The position numbers were made by a program, and so were the translations under genes. Below are positions 53,531 to 64,000 of a stretch of 64,000 bases of DNA, in pieces. The stretch is from positions 3,229,001-3,293,000 of the forward strand of contig OU015567.1 of the NCBI GenBank assembly GCA_907165135.1. The letters run 5' to 3'. Numbering within the stretch: the first letter of the stretch is position 1; each line of letters begins with the position of its first letter. Under the pieces are notes generated by a model that was not told the DNA's origin, searched no databases, and worked only from the letters and a program-made list of their open reading frames with translations. The DNA is from Oikopleura dioica (Eukaryota; Chordata; Appendicularia; Copelata; Oikopleuridae).

Positions 53531-56318
53531 TTAGTCAGAAACTGTTGTTGTGTTTCTTCCTTCTCTTCTGATGTCGGTTGAGTGCTCGACACAGTGGATA
53601 TAGTCCATTGCTGGCTGATTATTTGCGTACCAGGCGCATTCTTGGCCGACTTTGCATTTACTAAAGAGGGTAAGGATTGAATCGAGATTCTCAGTTTTAC
53701 CATTCGAGCCAACCATCCCACTTCACAAAGTTCTGAGTTCCGAATCGAAGCTCCCAGTTCTTTCCATCCCAGCTAGGACACTGTAGATGACAGAATTGAT
53801 CTGTTTCGAGGCACGGAACCACGACTTTTTCTCCAATGAGAAGGGAGTCCTTTGGATCGCCACACTTGCCGACGCAGTTGCATTGATGAGTTTGGTCAAA
53901 TGTTGGCCTGAAGTAAAAATCTTGCTTAACGATCATTTTCTTTTTTTTTTACTTGTAGCTGGTGTTGATACTGCAGGTTGTATATTTGTTCATGCCGTAG
54001 CACTCCAAATAATGAGAATCTGGGCATTTTGCTTCGCAAACTGTTCCAAGCGGATTCTTTCTCAAATACGTCTTACTGACGATTTTATTCAGCTCAGGAT
54101 CAGGATGCATGCAATCGTAGTAGCTTCCGACAACGTTCAGTTCTCGTTTCGTAAAGAGTGTTTTTGGTGCCATACAATCGTCTTTTTGGCACTTGCAGGT
54201 TGGGAAGTAATCCCAGGTTCCTGTGGAAAGACATCTGATTTTTCCCGGTTGATGTTCTTTCTCGAACATGGGGTATTTATCCTCGGGTCCGCAGATTCCG
54301 ACGCGATTGTTGACCTTGCACTCGATTTCGCAGATGGTTCCGGCAAACCAATGGACGTTCTTGCCTTTTTGAGGATATTTTTTGCATATTTATATCAGTC
54401 GTCTTGTAGACGTAGTATGTCATGAGTCCTGACTCAGGACTACAAAAAACATCTAAACAATAAATGGTTTATGGTTATGAAATCCTTTCCTTTCGAAAGC
54501 TCATGATTCTTCCTTCCTTTGCATTTCCAAACACCTCCAAGAACTTTGCTCTGATCACCAATATTGCAAGTTTGAAGTTCAGGCAAGTCTGTAGGTCTCT
54601 GAGTTGGTGCTGCAACAGTTGGCCCGATTGGAGCATGGACGCTGTCTGGTTTTATATGGCCGCCAACTTGTCCGGGAATTTTCGTAGCAGCAGGTTTATG
54701 AGGAATCTCAAGAGGATGTCCAGCCTCTGGTTGACCAGCTGGTGGTGGATGGTCACCACCGTCGATACAATTGTCAAGTTTGAAAAAGACGCGGACGTTG
54801 ACAGTCGATCGGAATTCAAGCCCATCAGGACAGGGCTCGTCGAACATGGTCGGCTTCTCAACTTCTCGATTTGATCCCAAGGAAGCAAAGAGACTCGCTT
54901 GATCAATTTCAGCATCGTCTGTCCAGTACCATGCGTATTGGCCGCCGAGCAGCTCGCCGATCGCCCATTTTCCTTGACGGAAATAAAGATATTTTCCGTG
55001 AGGATGATTAGAAATGTACGCCATTCGTCCATTGTACATCCCGATATGTTGGAAAATCACATTTGTGTCCGATTTGCCCAAATCAACGGAGAATTTAGTA
55101 CAGCAACTTGTGAAAATCGTATCATTGCAGCCGTCCTCATCACTTCCATCTTCGCAGTCAACGTAACCGTCGCAATGACGATGGGCAAAAAGAGGCTCTC
55201 CGTTTCGACAGGTGGTCCATTGATGACCGCAGCCGTCATTGCAACCATAGGCTTTGCAGATCTTTGCTGCATCCATTGAGGTGAGTCGAAGTCGATTGGG
55301 TTTTATTTCGGACCCGTCTTTTTTCGTCATGACGGGGTTTCGAGAACCGTCTCTGTTGACCTGCCCGAGGTGGTAAGTACCAAAGTGGAGGACCGACCGG
55401 TAATCGTATGGCAATCCAAGATCTTCATTCAGCTCAAACGGCAGCTTGAGAAAAGCGTAGTCCCTGCCAACTCCGACGGAGGACCAATCAATGTCGACGT
55501 AATCGTCTCGGTCCGGCCGCATGTGTTCGTAGGTGAAGCCAAGCGCAGTCATCAAATAAGCACCGATGTGTCCTCCTGAAGAGCATTTTTCAACCCAGCC
55601 GATGTCCTGATCTCCTTCTTCCTGAGCGCCAATGTACGAGAAGCACGGAAGCTTTTGATTTCCGACCAATCGAAGACGATGAGTGTATCGTCTTCGATGT
55701 CTTCTTTCAATTTCTACGAATTTGACGCATTTGTTGAGCTCCTTGTTGATCCAATCAACTCGCTCCCAAGTGTTCAGAGGGGTGAGAATGTTCTCGACAA
55801 AACTGTCGTCTTGCCAAATTGGGACGATCCAGGCACCTTCTTTGTCTTTTTTGAACTGCCATTTTTTGATGTCAGCGCGCATCGCTCCTCGACCCTCTAA
55901 AGTAGGACGGGGAGGATCAGCGGCGGAAATCCAGGCGTCGATAGGCTTTAAAAAGGGTCGAGAAATCATCCTGGAAAATATGTGTGCTGAGAAATATTGT
56001 TTATTTAATTGTTTTTTTACTGAAAACCTTAATTTATTCCAAAAATTTAATCTTTTAAATTTTTTTCAAGGCCGAATTTCGATGTCAATTACAGACCATG
56101 ACTGACCGACATATGCGGAGGGTCTTGACTTCCATAAACCCTTCCTTGACCATTCTAGCGTTCGGCGGAATTCCCATAATTTCTTCATACGTCTCAGCCA
56201 CATTTGGCGTGATCAGCGCTTCCCCGACAACTTCATTAAAATCCCCCAAATCTTCTCTAAGATCAACTTTTTCTCTCGCCGAAGCCTGCAAAATCAAAGC
56301 ACTAGAAATCAACTTCAT
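53531..56318 (-). CDS. pseudo-astacin / LDLa / Cys-rich (sushi-like) secreted protein
   Basis: Exons 56107-56318, 54451-55970, 53953-54364, 53701-53907 and 53531-53660 (826 aa). A signal peptide (MKLISSALILQASA) and pro-like region lead to an astacin domain: AWIVPIWQDDSF, ..., ALGFTYEHMRPDRDDYVDIDW. In active astacins the line reads HEIGHALGFYHEQSRPDRD. Here HEIGH is AYLMT and the third His is Tyr, so zinc cannot be held. An LDL-receptor class A module follows (CDGYVDCEDGSDEDGC), then a Pro-rich linker and about four Cys-rich sushi-like modules. A noncatalytic extracellular binding role is likely. Confidence 0.8.
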
Positions 56319-56777
56319 ATTCCCGTCTTATCGAAAGGAATATTTTTGCGTTGTGAAGGTTTTTGCGGGAATCTTGGCGGAGCTGGACTAAGTTTGGAGG
56401 AATAATATTATGGTTTCTTGTAATCGGGGCTCGATTTTCCAAATCCTCTTTATCGTTACCAAATACACAACCACGTCAGAAATCTTTTTGGAGGAAACGA
56501 CCCCAACCAGGTTTTGCGCGTAATACAATTTTTTGATCAGAAGAGTAAAGAGGGGAAATGCAGCGTCATTCACGAGAAATTTCGATAACTGATGCCTTTT
56601 TTCGCAATAAATTATATGCTCTTTTTGATAAGGTCCACTTTCCACTAGCGATTAAATTTTATTTGATGAGCAACAAAATATATTGCCCGATTAGGTTATT
56701 ACGGAGAAATTTATTGAACGAATAAACGGGTAACAAAAAAGTGATTATATAATCATACTAAGCCCGGGTGGACCAGA

Positions 56778-57680
56778 TCAAAGACCGGAACCTTCAGGCT
56801 CACAGAATGTTAAGAAATCCTCTTCGTTGTAAATCTTGTGTTTGAACTCGCCGGTCATTTTCTTGCAAATGATGTTTCCATCCATCTCTGTTCCCAGAGC
56901 CGGACAAATGAGCTACATTAATACTTTATCGGGCCATAAATTCGACCACTGACCTTGAAAACTCGGTCTCCGTTCTGTTTCTGCTTGACAAAGATCCACT
57001 CTCCTCCGATTGCTTCTGGAGGGTCACAGTAAGGAAGACAAAGAGTTTCCAAAAGATTTGATGGTTTTACTTTGAGCGTGCCGATGTTTGACATGCACGT
57101 TGCTTTTGCTTTTCTGCCATAGTCGTGGCATCGAAGCTCGAATCGGGCGAGCTTGTGTGGCGGTCTTTTTCCGTGGCGCTTGAGAATGAAGGCACCCTAG
57201 AATCAGCTTTTGGTGAGGACTCTTCCAATTTCTACGTTACCATTGGAAAGAGAGTTTCATCATAAAATGGCTTGCACTTGTCCTCCAAAACTTCAAAGCA
57301 GCTTTGTTCTCCTTTAATTTTCGTCACTGTCTTTGGCTCTGGTCGGCATTGAACGAAAAACTCGGACTTTTTCCATTGGGCTTCATGTTCGATGTCGTCG
57401 TCACAGTGCGCTGCGCACGAGATAGTATGATGAGGGACAGGAGAATCGAGAAAATCGCAACTGAATTCGCCGTTTTGGATCGGATTCGCGTAGAGAACGT
57501 CTTGAACAGCTGATTTGCAAGCTTCGAACTAGGATTTAACGCTTTTAGCAACTGGGTTCCTTAATTTTCCAATATTCTCTTTGTCAATACCTGAGCAAAT
57601 TGAGCTACTTCATCCATTCTTTCAAAGTCGATCTTCCATCCCGCCCAGATGGTGGCTAGAATAACTGCTAGAATCTTCAT
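56778..57680 (-). CDS. secreted Cys-rich protein, unknown
   Basis: Starts at ATG 57680 (MKILAVILATIWAG signal peptide). Four exons: the first ends near 57591, the second is about 57242-57527, the third about 56961-57196, and the last 56914-56778. The mature protein has about 14 Cys, including FSCDFLDSP, ISCAAHCDDD and ETLCLPYCDPPEA. The pattern GGEWIFVKQKQNGDRVFK..CP suggests sushi-like modules akin to the neighbouring pseudo-astacin tail. No catalytic motif is seen. Confidence 0.6.
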
Positions 57681-58213
57681 TTTGACTCAATATTGAAAAA
57701 AGACGAAACTAGTCAATTGTCAAAATGAGAAAGATTAATTCTGAGGCTTAGCGGAACGTCTTCAAGATATTTATTTTACAATTCTCCACTTTTTAGTAGA
57801 ATCATAAAACTCACGGCTTCACCTTTCGCCATTCCGCCTGAGCGTTGCAAAATATAACAACATAATCATCACCCGAAAAATGTGCTTTCTTGGGAAATTG
57901 CTTTATTGCTCTGAGTTTCGTCACAAACCACTTTTATCTTGCCTGCTCAATCATCGTCTTTTCCTCCCGATACGGGTTTCACAACTTTATGAAAATCCCA
58001 AAAGGTTAACCCATCAATATCAGATACGAAAGAAACAAATTGGAAGTAAAATAATCATAAAAATTTATTAAAAATAGAAATTCGAATAACTATGAGGAGT
58101 AAACAGATTGAAGACCAGCTTGAAGACTTGTAAAAGAAGCGACAGCTGAGTGAAGATTTTGACTTGAATTCTGTCGCAGAACATTTGACGTTTCGTTTCG
58201 CTTTACTTCTTTC
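57681..58213. other. intergenic, no gene seen
   Basis: AT-rich spacer; short frames lack signals or domains. Confidence 0.35.
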
Positions 58214-59065
58214 TTAAAATTTATTTGATAACTGAACTGGTTGATGTTTTCTTACGCTTGCTCTTGCTTTAAGAATATCATTGAAGATCAAGTCTAATCC
58301 CCTCTGCTTCGAAGCTCGTGGTTCCTCGAAGGAGTCCACGGAGGAGTGCTGGGACAAGTTTCCAGTCTGCGATGATTTTTCATCTTCCTTTAACATGTCT
58401 TCAAAGCTGTCAGATCTGTTTGAGCGCTGAGCGCGTATGGTCGAACAAGATGAGTTTCTTGAAGCCGTGGTCAATGATAAAAGAGACGTCTTCCCCGCTG
58501 CTCGTTTTGATTGGCGGCTTGTTCGGAGCGCTGATGTTCTCACTTCGCTTTTTATGGGTTAGAAATTGTCAAGGAAGAAAAATTAAAAAAGAAATCATTA
58601 AATTTAACCCTTCCTTTCATAATCTGATTCGAACTTGTCCATATTTTCTGCTTCTTCGTCGAATATTTCCGGGCATTTTTCTCGAATAAGTTGCATTGCT
58701 TTAGTTTGTCGTGAGGCTGATCCTCCAGCGAATAATTCTATTCCAGTTGCTGATGCAGCGAATTCTAAGTCTCCTTGCTCCGTTATACTGAAAAAATGCA
58801 ATCAAAAAAAAAATGGGAAAGGTACTTACGCGTTTAAATTTTTGTATCTGTTCTCGTCAAGCCCCTTTCGTTGGAGACTTCGTCTATTTACTGGCATTGA
58901 TTCTGATCCGACACTTGATCTCTTCTCTTCATCGGATAATCCCAATTTTTTCTTTCTCAAGCTAACTCGCTCTTTCTCTGATGCTATTGACTTCACTGGC
59001 CTTAAAAAATAAATCGTTTGCAGAAAAAAATGTACTTACTGGCAGCATTTGAGGAAAAAGACCAT
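58214..59065 (-). CDS. charged Ser-rich protein starting MVFFLKCC, unknown
   Basis: The start is ATG 59065; exon 1 ends at a GTAAGT next to the di-Cys (possible palmitoylation). Exon 2 spans about 59000 to 58832, exon 3 ends near 58608, and the last exon ends at 58214. The final junction needs a GG-AG intron or an alternative short end (ERKG, stop 58604). Content is Lys/Arg with RRS and KRSS phospho-motifs, a hydrophobic patch (ATGIELFAGG) and repeated 'SVDSFEEP/SDSFEDM' phrases. No family is recognised. Confidence 0.5.
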
Positions 59066-59429
59066 CAGAAAAGCATTAAAATGCCTTTCTGTGATGTTAC
59101 TTCGGAAAATGGCATGATAATAATAATTCTAGCGATGATATTTTTAATTCCAGGAATTGATGGTTCTAGAGAATTTTCCTTGTCGTGAAAGCAAATTTTA
59201 CAATATTTTCAATAACAAGTCCACTTCTATGAATCATAGACTATGATTTTTTGTTCGTTCAAATCACACTTATTTGAAAAATTAACTATTTAAGCTTTTC
59301 CTTCCTTCTTCGATGGCAATTCTAAAGTAAAAATGGGTTGTTTTGATAGCTTTTTGGTGCTTTTTGTCTTTTGAACTTAAAAATTCATCCTTTTTCATCA
59401 AGCTGAATATATATAAGCTGAATACTGTG
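59066..59429. other. spacer and promoter of peptide gene 1
   Basis: No gene is present. A TATATATAAG tract at about 59408 and TATAAAA at 59430 precede the peptide gene. Confidence 0.4.
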
Positions 59430-59436
59430 TATAAAA
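59430..59436 (+). promoter_or_regulatory. TATA box, peptide gene 1
   Basis: TATAAAA 62 bp before the ATG of the 59492 gene. Confidence 0.6.
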
Positions 59437-59491
59437 TCAGTCGGGCACAAGTTTCTTAGCATATTTTTTGAAAAAAAAAATTGCTGAAAAA

Positions 59492-59834
59492 ATGAAGTTT
59501 TTCTTTTCTGTTTTTCTGTTAAGTTCCGTCACCTGCTATAACCCGATTCACGACGCATTGACTAATCGTTTCTCGCGAATCGACCAAGCACATCATGAAG
59601 GAGAAGATGTCCATAAGCGACAAACACGAAGCGACAGTCAAGGTTTCTTTTAGAATAAGTGACCTTGAAACAGAGTTCATTTAAGGCGCGATCCACGATG
59701 CATATTCTAAGCTTTTCTCTCAATTTGAAAAGAGAACTCCGACAGGTTTGAAACAAGACAAAATCTTTGATATGCATGAAAATTCAGTTGACGACGAGGT
59801 GATCGAACACCTTTTCGGCGACTATTTCGGTTGA
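59492..59834 (+). CDS. putative secreted peptide precursor 1 (99 aa)
   Basis: Exons 59492-59642 and 59686-59834. A signal peptide (MKFFFSVFLLSSVTC) is followed by a Cys-free body with dibasic KR sites. One KR precedes QTRSDSQGAIHDAYSKLF, a 22-residue stretch that ends at a second KR. The extreme C-terminus is VIEHLFGDYFG. This layout fits a neuropeptide or hormone precursor. Its tandem neighbour shares the C-terminal motif. Confidence 0.6.
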
Positions 59835-60038
59835 AGACTTTAACAAGCATTGTTGAAAACGACAGTTCGTGTTCACCAAGAAATTCTTTCCTTATCATTC
59901 TATGCAATAAATTCTTCATCTTGTACTCAAACTTATTGCATCCTTCTAAAAAGAGCATCAAACCAAATCTTAATTTTTAATCAACCACAGTAATTTGCCT
60001 CCAGCATTCAAAAATTAATACGAAACAAAATCTTATTC

Positions 60039-60045
60039 TATAAAA
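60039..60045 (+). promoter_or_regulatory. TATA box, peptide gene 2
   Basis: TATAAAA 40 bp before the ATG of the 60079 gene. Confidence 0.55.
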
Positions 60046-60078
60046 CAACAGAGAAAGAACGAGAAATCAAGAGCAACG

Positions 60079-60270
60079 ATGAGAATTTTCTTTCCAATTC
60101 TAGCGCTCTCATACGCGGCCGAGTTCTCGAGTTTCGAAGAAAGAAGTGATCCTGGAATGCTCAGCAGGTTCGATGCAGCTCGGTTTTTTCCACGAGTGAT
60201 GCGTGGTGAATCAGGAAATGATCGCATTCTCGATCATCTTTTCGACGACTACTTTGGCTACAACAAGTGA
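60079..60270 (+). CDS. putative secreted peptide precursor 2 (63 aa)
   Basis: A single exon. A signal peptide (MRIFFPILALSYAAEF) precedes a short Arg-rich, Cys-free peptide region (FDAARFFPRVMRG). The end, ILDHLFDDYFGYNK, matches the C-terminus of precursor 1 (HLF[GD]DYFG). It is a tandem paralog that has lost or never had the dibasic middle. Confidence 0.6.
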   Translation: MRIFFPILALSYAAEFSSFEERSDPGMLSRFDAARFFPRVMRGESGNDRILDHLFDDYFGYNK

Positions 60271-61237
60271 AAAATGTGATCAGTACTTATGAAAACGACG
60301 ATTCGATTTCAAGTGTATTTTCTTTATTCTTTTCTGCAATAAATTCTAAGAATCTTATTCAAGTTTTCATTTATCGAGAGCCTTAGAAAATTTTTTATCT
60401 TTCGATTGTTTAAAAATTGCTTATCTGGTCAATTATGATATTTTCGAAAATCGCAAGAATCGCCGGTCATTGCTGCTGATATTTGCTCGTCTCGTCGTCT
60501 ATGTTTGCATTCGAAAATTGCATTTGCATTGTAACTCAAGTCACAATCGCTTCGACGGCACCGGTAGCCGATAAAAACTAGCGCGGCTCGAGCGAGCGGG
60601 GAAAGAGAACAAAAAGGGGAGAAAGAGAGGAAAAGAGAAGGGATGAAAATTTCCCCGCTGCTCTTCGGAGCGGCCATGGCCCGCAACAAAGGACCGGCTT
60701 CTAAAAGATTTTGTTCTTATCTAACCTTTCTTGGTTCGAGGATTTGAGGAACTATTTTCGGTCTAAAAAATTCAGCTCTATATTTTTCATCATAATCTGA
60801 AGGACACACATTTCGATTTTGTTAATAAACTTTTTTTATATTTTTGATCGTTAGCTTTTGTTGGAATAAATAATGACAAAAAATAATAAAAAATCTATCT
60901 TTTTCAACAAATTTTAATGAATTTGTTGACTTTCGGAGTAACTGGAAATTCTCCTGGGGAGAATCAAAAAGAATTGTTAAGCGAATTTCGGGTGAGTTGA
61001 GAAAATAATCCGCCCCTTTATAAATTTGCAAACGGCTCTATTTTATTTGTTTTAAACATAGAAGACGTATTTATCTACAATTTCGAAATACCAAAAGGTT
61101 GCGATAAATTTGTTTTAATTTATTACAAAAATGGGAAGTCTCTCATCTTATCAAACTAATACCGTAAATTCGTCTTCTTCGTCAAAGAGAAGACGATTTT
61201 AATAATATGCTTCAGTTTATTTTATCAAGAAATAAAT
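60271..61237. other. intergenic spacer
   Basis: No gene was accepted. It includes a purine-rich strand tract (about 60598-60650) and a short ATG-plus-donor stretch at 60917-60989 that could be a leader exon of the next gene. Confidence 0.35.
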
Positions 61238-64000
61238 ATGATAAAAATCCTAGTAGACGGAAATTTATTAACAATTATGGCTTCTTCCAATACTTTTCAT
61301 AAAGAGCCGTCAACAGGTCCAATGTGGGAGTACGACGAAGAAGACCTCCCTCCCACCGGCAAAACAATCCGAATCAAGTCAGGAAGCTCCTTCGAAATCG
61401 ACTACCTCGCGCCATCTGAGGAGGAAGAATCCTTCATCTTTTTCGTTGACGCGGAAAACATCGATGTAAGTGCTTTTTAACAGGAGCCGGTAGTTTTTGT
61501 TTGCGAGAGTGTTAGTCATTTGGAAGTTTTCTTTTGACATTTGAGGGTGGGAGGTCGAATTTGGGCAAACATGTCAGAAGTCAACGTTCTATGTCAAATA
61601 TCAAGAATGGACCCGAAAAATGGGCGATTACAAATTTTCATAGCTCATCGAATTTTTTCGATTCACAGGATATTTCAGGCCGCCGCACATAAATTCAAAT
61701 CATCGGAAAATGTGCTCGTGGAAGCAATGTACAAAATCACACCTGATAGCTTTGGAACCCCCTTTGATGCCGAAATTGCAGAATCAGAAGCGTCAATTGA
61801 CCGAGAACAGGAGAAAATTAAGCTTTCAGATCATTCCGCCGGCTATTATATCAGGAATTGGTTTAAATTTCGAGGAACCATATCTGTTAATTCTAAAAAT
61901 AAGATAAAGATTTAAAAAATAATGAGATTATTCGATAGTCAATACTCAATTTTTGCTGCAATTGCACGAGCGTTTTTAACCAATCTGAGCGTTTTGAAGA
62001 ACAAAGAAACAAAAAAGATCAAGACTGATGACGTCGTCGACGTTCACGTGGTCGAGGGTTGTTCCATCAAAGCTTCTTGGGACCACGACATCGAATGGGA
62101 AAAGTTCGGCTGGCACGAGTCTGGCGGCAGTCTGTCTTTCAACCCTGTAGGAATGGTTTACAAAAAAACTCCTCGTTGTCTTCAATAGACTTTTCGCTTT
62201 TTCGTAACCCAAAAAGGCTTTAATGAAAACGACGTCTTCGCTCGTTGTGAGTTTCCATCTACTCCAGCTAGCAGTCTCCGCTGGAAAGACTCTGATGTTC
62301 AAGGTGCAAACTTGATCGAACGAACAGTGCCTTCTGGAAAGACTCATTTTGACTCGAGCTTCCTTGAATGTGAATTGTTGGACAGAGAGTATGATGAAGA
62401 TGAATGTTCTGTTGTCCAGGAATCGTTCTTGAATAGTTATATCAACTCTGAGCTCAAAGAGTAAACATCTTTTTTGCTCAGTCATTTTGAAAGATCTTGA
62501 ACTTTACGAAGACCAAGTCGCAAATTCTCATTCCGCCGATGAAGAGTCAATACACTGAGGACGTATTTGCTGATGATGCTCACAAAGTTTGGCACTATGT
62601 AAATATCTTTCTATTCATTCTTTAGCTACTTTTTTTTCTTTTTAGGTTGATTCAACCTCAGACTACCAAAAAGTCCACTTCACGTGCCCTCTTGACATCT
62701 ACGCGAAAAACGTGAGATTGGTCTCCTTTATCAATGGAAACCTGTATGAATCTGATGACTTCAAGCAAGTTTCAAATGCCCTTCCTGATGTTGCCGGTAA
62801 GTATTGGCGAGATATGTTAGTTTTACTGTCTTGTTGAAGAGGATTTGGAGCCAGAAACAGATGAGCTGATGGTATTTGAAACGACTCTCGATGGATATGA
62901 AATCACTTTGGATATGGCAGGAAGAGCTGATGGAGTCGCTGAATTCCGATGCAAATATTCAGATGGTACTTATTATTATGTAAAAATCTATCTTTTACAA
63001 TTGAAATTTAGAGAACGAAAAGAAAAAATAGTACTTTTCAATCAAACGAGAAATATATAATTCTTACCCCTATTACAATTAAGAGAGTTGTGGTTTTTTA
63101 CTTGATTTTCAGAAGACGATTTGATGGGCTATTCTCAGCCGCATGTTATTGTCAAATCCCCCGAGGCAAATCCAGACATCGCCACTCTCGAAGTCTCGGG
63201 TTCCTGGGGCTCTGGAATCGCCACCGAAAATCACGTGATTTCCGTCACTTCTGAACTTGTCAACATTGCTTCCTGCAGCCAAAATGCTCCCGGTTATCCA
63301 GCAGAATTGTCGATTAAATTCCACAAAGACGGTTCGTCTCAAAAGGCACTAAAATGGAATTAATTCTAAATTCAAGGACACGATTACTATACCCCTCTTC
63401 CTGGCGTCAACAAACATTCAATTTCTGTCAATCGAGATGTACCCGTCGACTTTGACCTGGTAATTCAATTTACTTTTCTTTGTCTGGAAAAAGATCAATC
63501 TTTTATCTTCAGACAACTGTATCCTGCGTCGTCTCATCTGGAAACGAGACGAAAGAAATCGAACTCGGTACGCTCAATGTCATGCATGAGCCCGAAAACG
63601 TCATGATTTTCCAAACGCCGGAGCAATTCAAATGTACTGCAGAGTACTCTCAATATGACACTGTCACTGCTTCTCTTGTGAGTACCCCTCTTTTTTATTG
63701 GTCTTGAAATGTCTGCTAGACCCTGAACAGAAACGTCAAACAACAAATGGAAAATGGCGAGGCAGTTTTCAATCGAAACAGTTTTACTGAAGAAGAACTT
63801 TCGAAGATTTACTCAACTGGGTAAAATCAACTCTTATTCCAGATTGGTAGTAATTTTTTATCTTAGTGCCAAATGTGTCGTCACGAGTGAAAATTTTGAA
63901 GGAAAATGGGAATCGGAAGTATTGAGCTACAATATTGATCCAGAAGGTAATTTTTAAAATACAAGCAAATGATTGGCTAAAAGACCCCATCCGGGCTTTT
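61238..64000 (+). CDS. large extracellular beta-sandwich (Ig-like) protein, partial
   Basis: At least twelve short exons run in phase from 61238 to beyond the window end, including 61238-61465 and about 61679-61870, then around 62000-62160, 62191-62460, 62496-62597 and further ones to 63946. One intron (about 62461-62495) needs a GA-AG boundary. The protein is strand-rich with paired Cys spaced as in Ig or similar folds (VEGCSIKASW ... ARCEFP; HFTCPLD ... EFRCKYSD; VSCVVSSG ... FKCTAEYS). Acidic linkers separate domains. No enzyme motif is seen. The true start and signal peptide are uncertain; an upstream exon may exist. Confidence 0.6.

Noticed and set aside
53787-54425. Plus-strand frame of 212 codons
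   Set aside because: Antisense shadow of the pseudo-astacin gene's Cys-rich exons.
60429-60689. Minus-strand frame of 86 codons
   Set aside because: Composition follows a purine-rich tract; no signal peptide at the start and no domain.

Overview
The window reads as animal DNA from a very compact genome. Most genes are broken by introns of only 30-60 bp. Intergenic gaps are often under 300 bp, and convergent genes almost touch (2 bp at 10626-10627, 12 bp at 24184-24195). Several introns only make sense with GA-AG or GG-AG ends. Together with a chordate-type gene set (troponin I, FoxO-like forkhead, B4GALNT-like and chondroitin-synthase-like glycosyltransferases, COA3, RBIS), this points to an appendicularian tunicate such as Oikopleura. 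That identity is inference. Gene models were built by hand from reading frame, splice sites and phase. Exon coordinates are given where phases agree.

Layout. 0-6 kb (minus): an EF-1alpha-like paralog, a ninjurin-like gene carrying two transposon insertions, then a 2.3-kb palindrome. 6-13.6 kb: a secreted TSP1/EGF/CBM2-like protein, a type-5 acid phosphatase, a C-type lectin with an in-frame stop, a FoxO-like factor and a one-pass membrane protein. 14-24 kb: a hAT-like MITE, small secreted and membrane proteins, a secreted ComEC-like metallo-beta-lactamase-fold protein, a large secreted protein truncated by a MITE, a double C-type lectin and a CUB-like protein. 24-28 kb: two tandem 65-aa secreted paralogs, a Cys-rich secreted protein and a PLAC8 gene with a Cys-rich neighbour. 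28-33 kb: an RBIS-COA3 pair spaced like an operon, and a B4GALNT-like enzyme. 33.6-40.4 kb: an inverted pair of near-identical secreted-protein genes flanking a chondroitin-synthase-like gene. 41-48 kb: a charged protein, a glucanase-like secreted protein and an EGF/transmembrane protein. 48-57.7 kb: a small secreted protein, a kringle plus serine-protease-homolog gene, troponin I, a pseudo-astacin/LDLa/sushi-like gene and a Cys-rich secreted protein. 58-64 kb: an unknown charged protein, two tandem peptide-precursor-like genes and the start of a large Ig-like extracellular protein.

Two themes stand out. First, many genes are enzyme-family members that have lost catalytic residues: the EF-1alpha-like GTPase, the astacin, the serine protease, both glycosyltransferase domains of the chondroitin-synthase-like protein, and possibly the metallo-beta-lactamase. 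Second, short nonautonomous DNA transposons with clear target-site duplications are frequent. Two of them sit in the terminal coding exon of a gene, where they should change the C-terminus.
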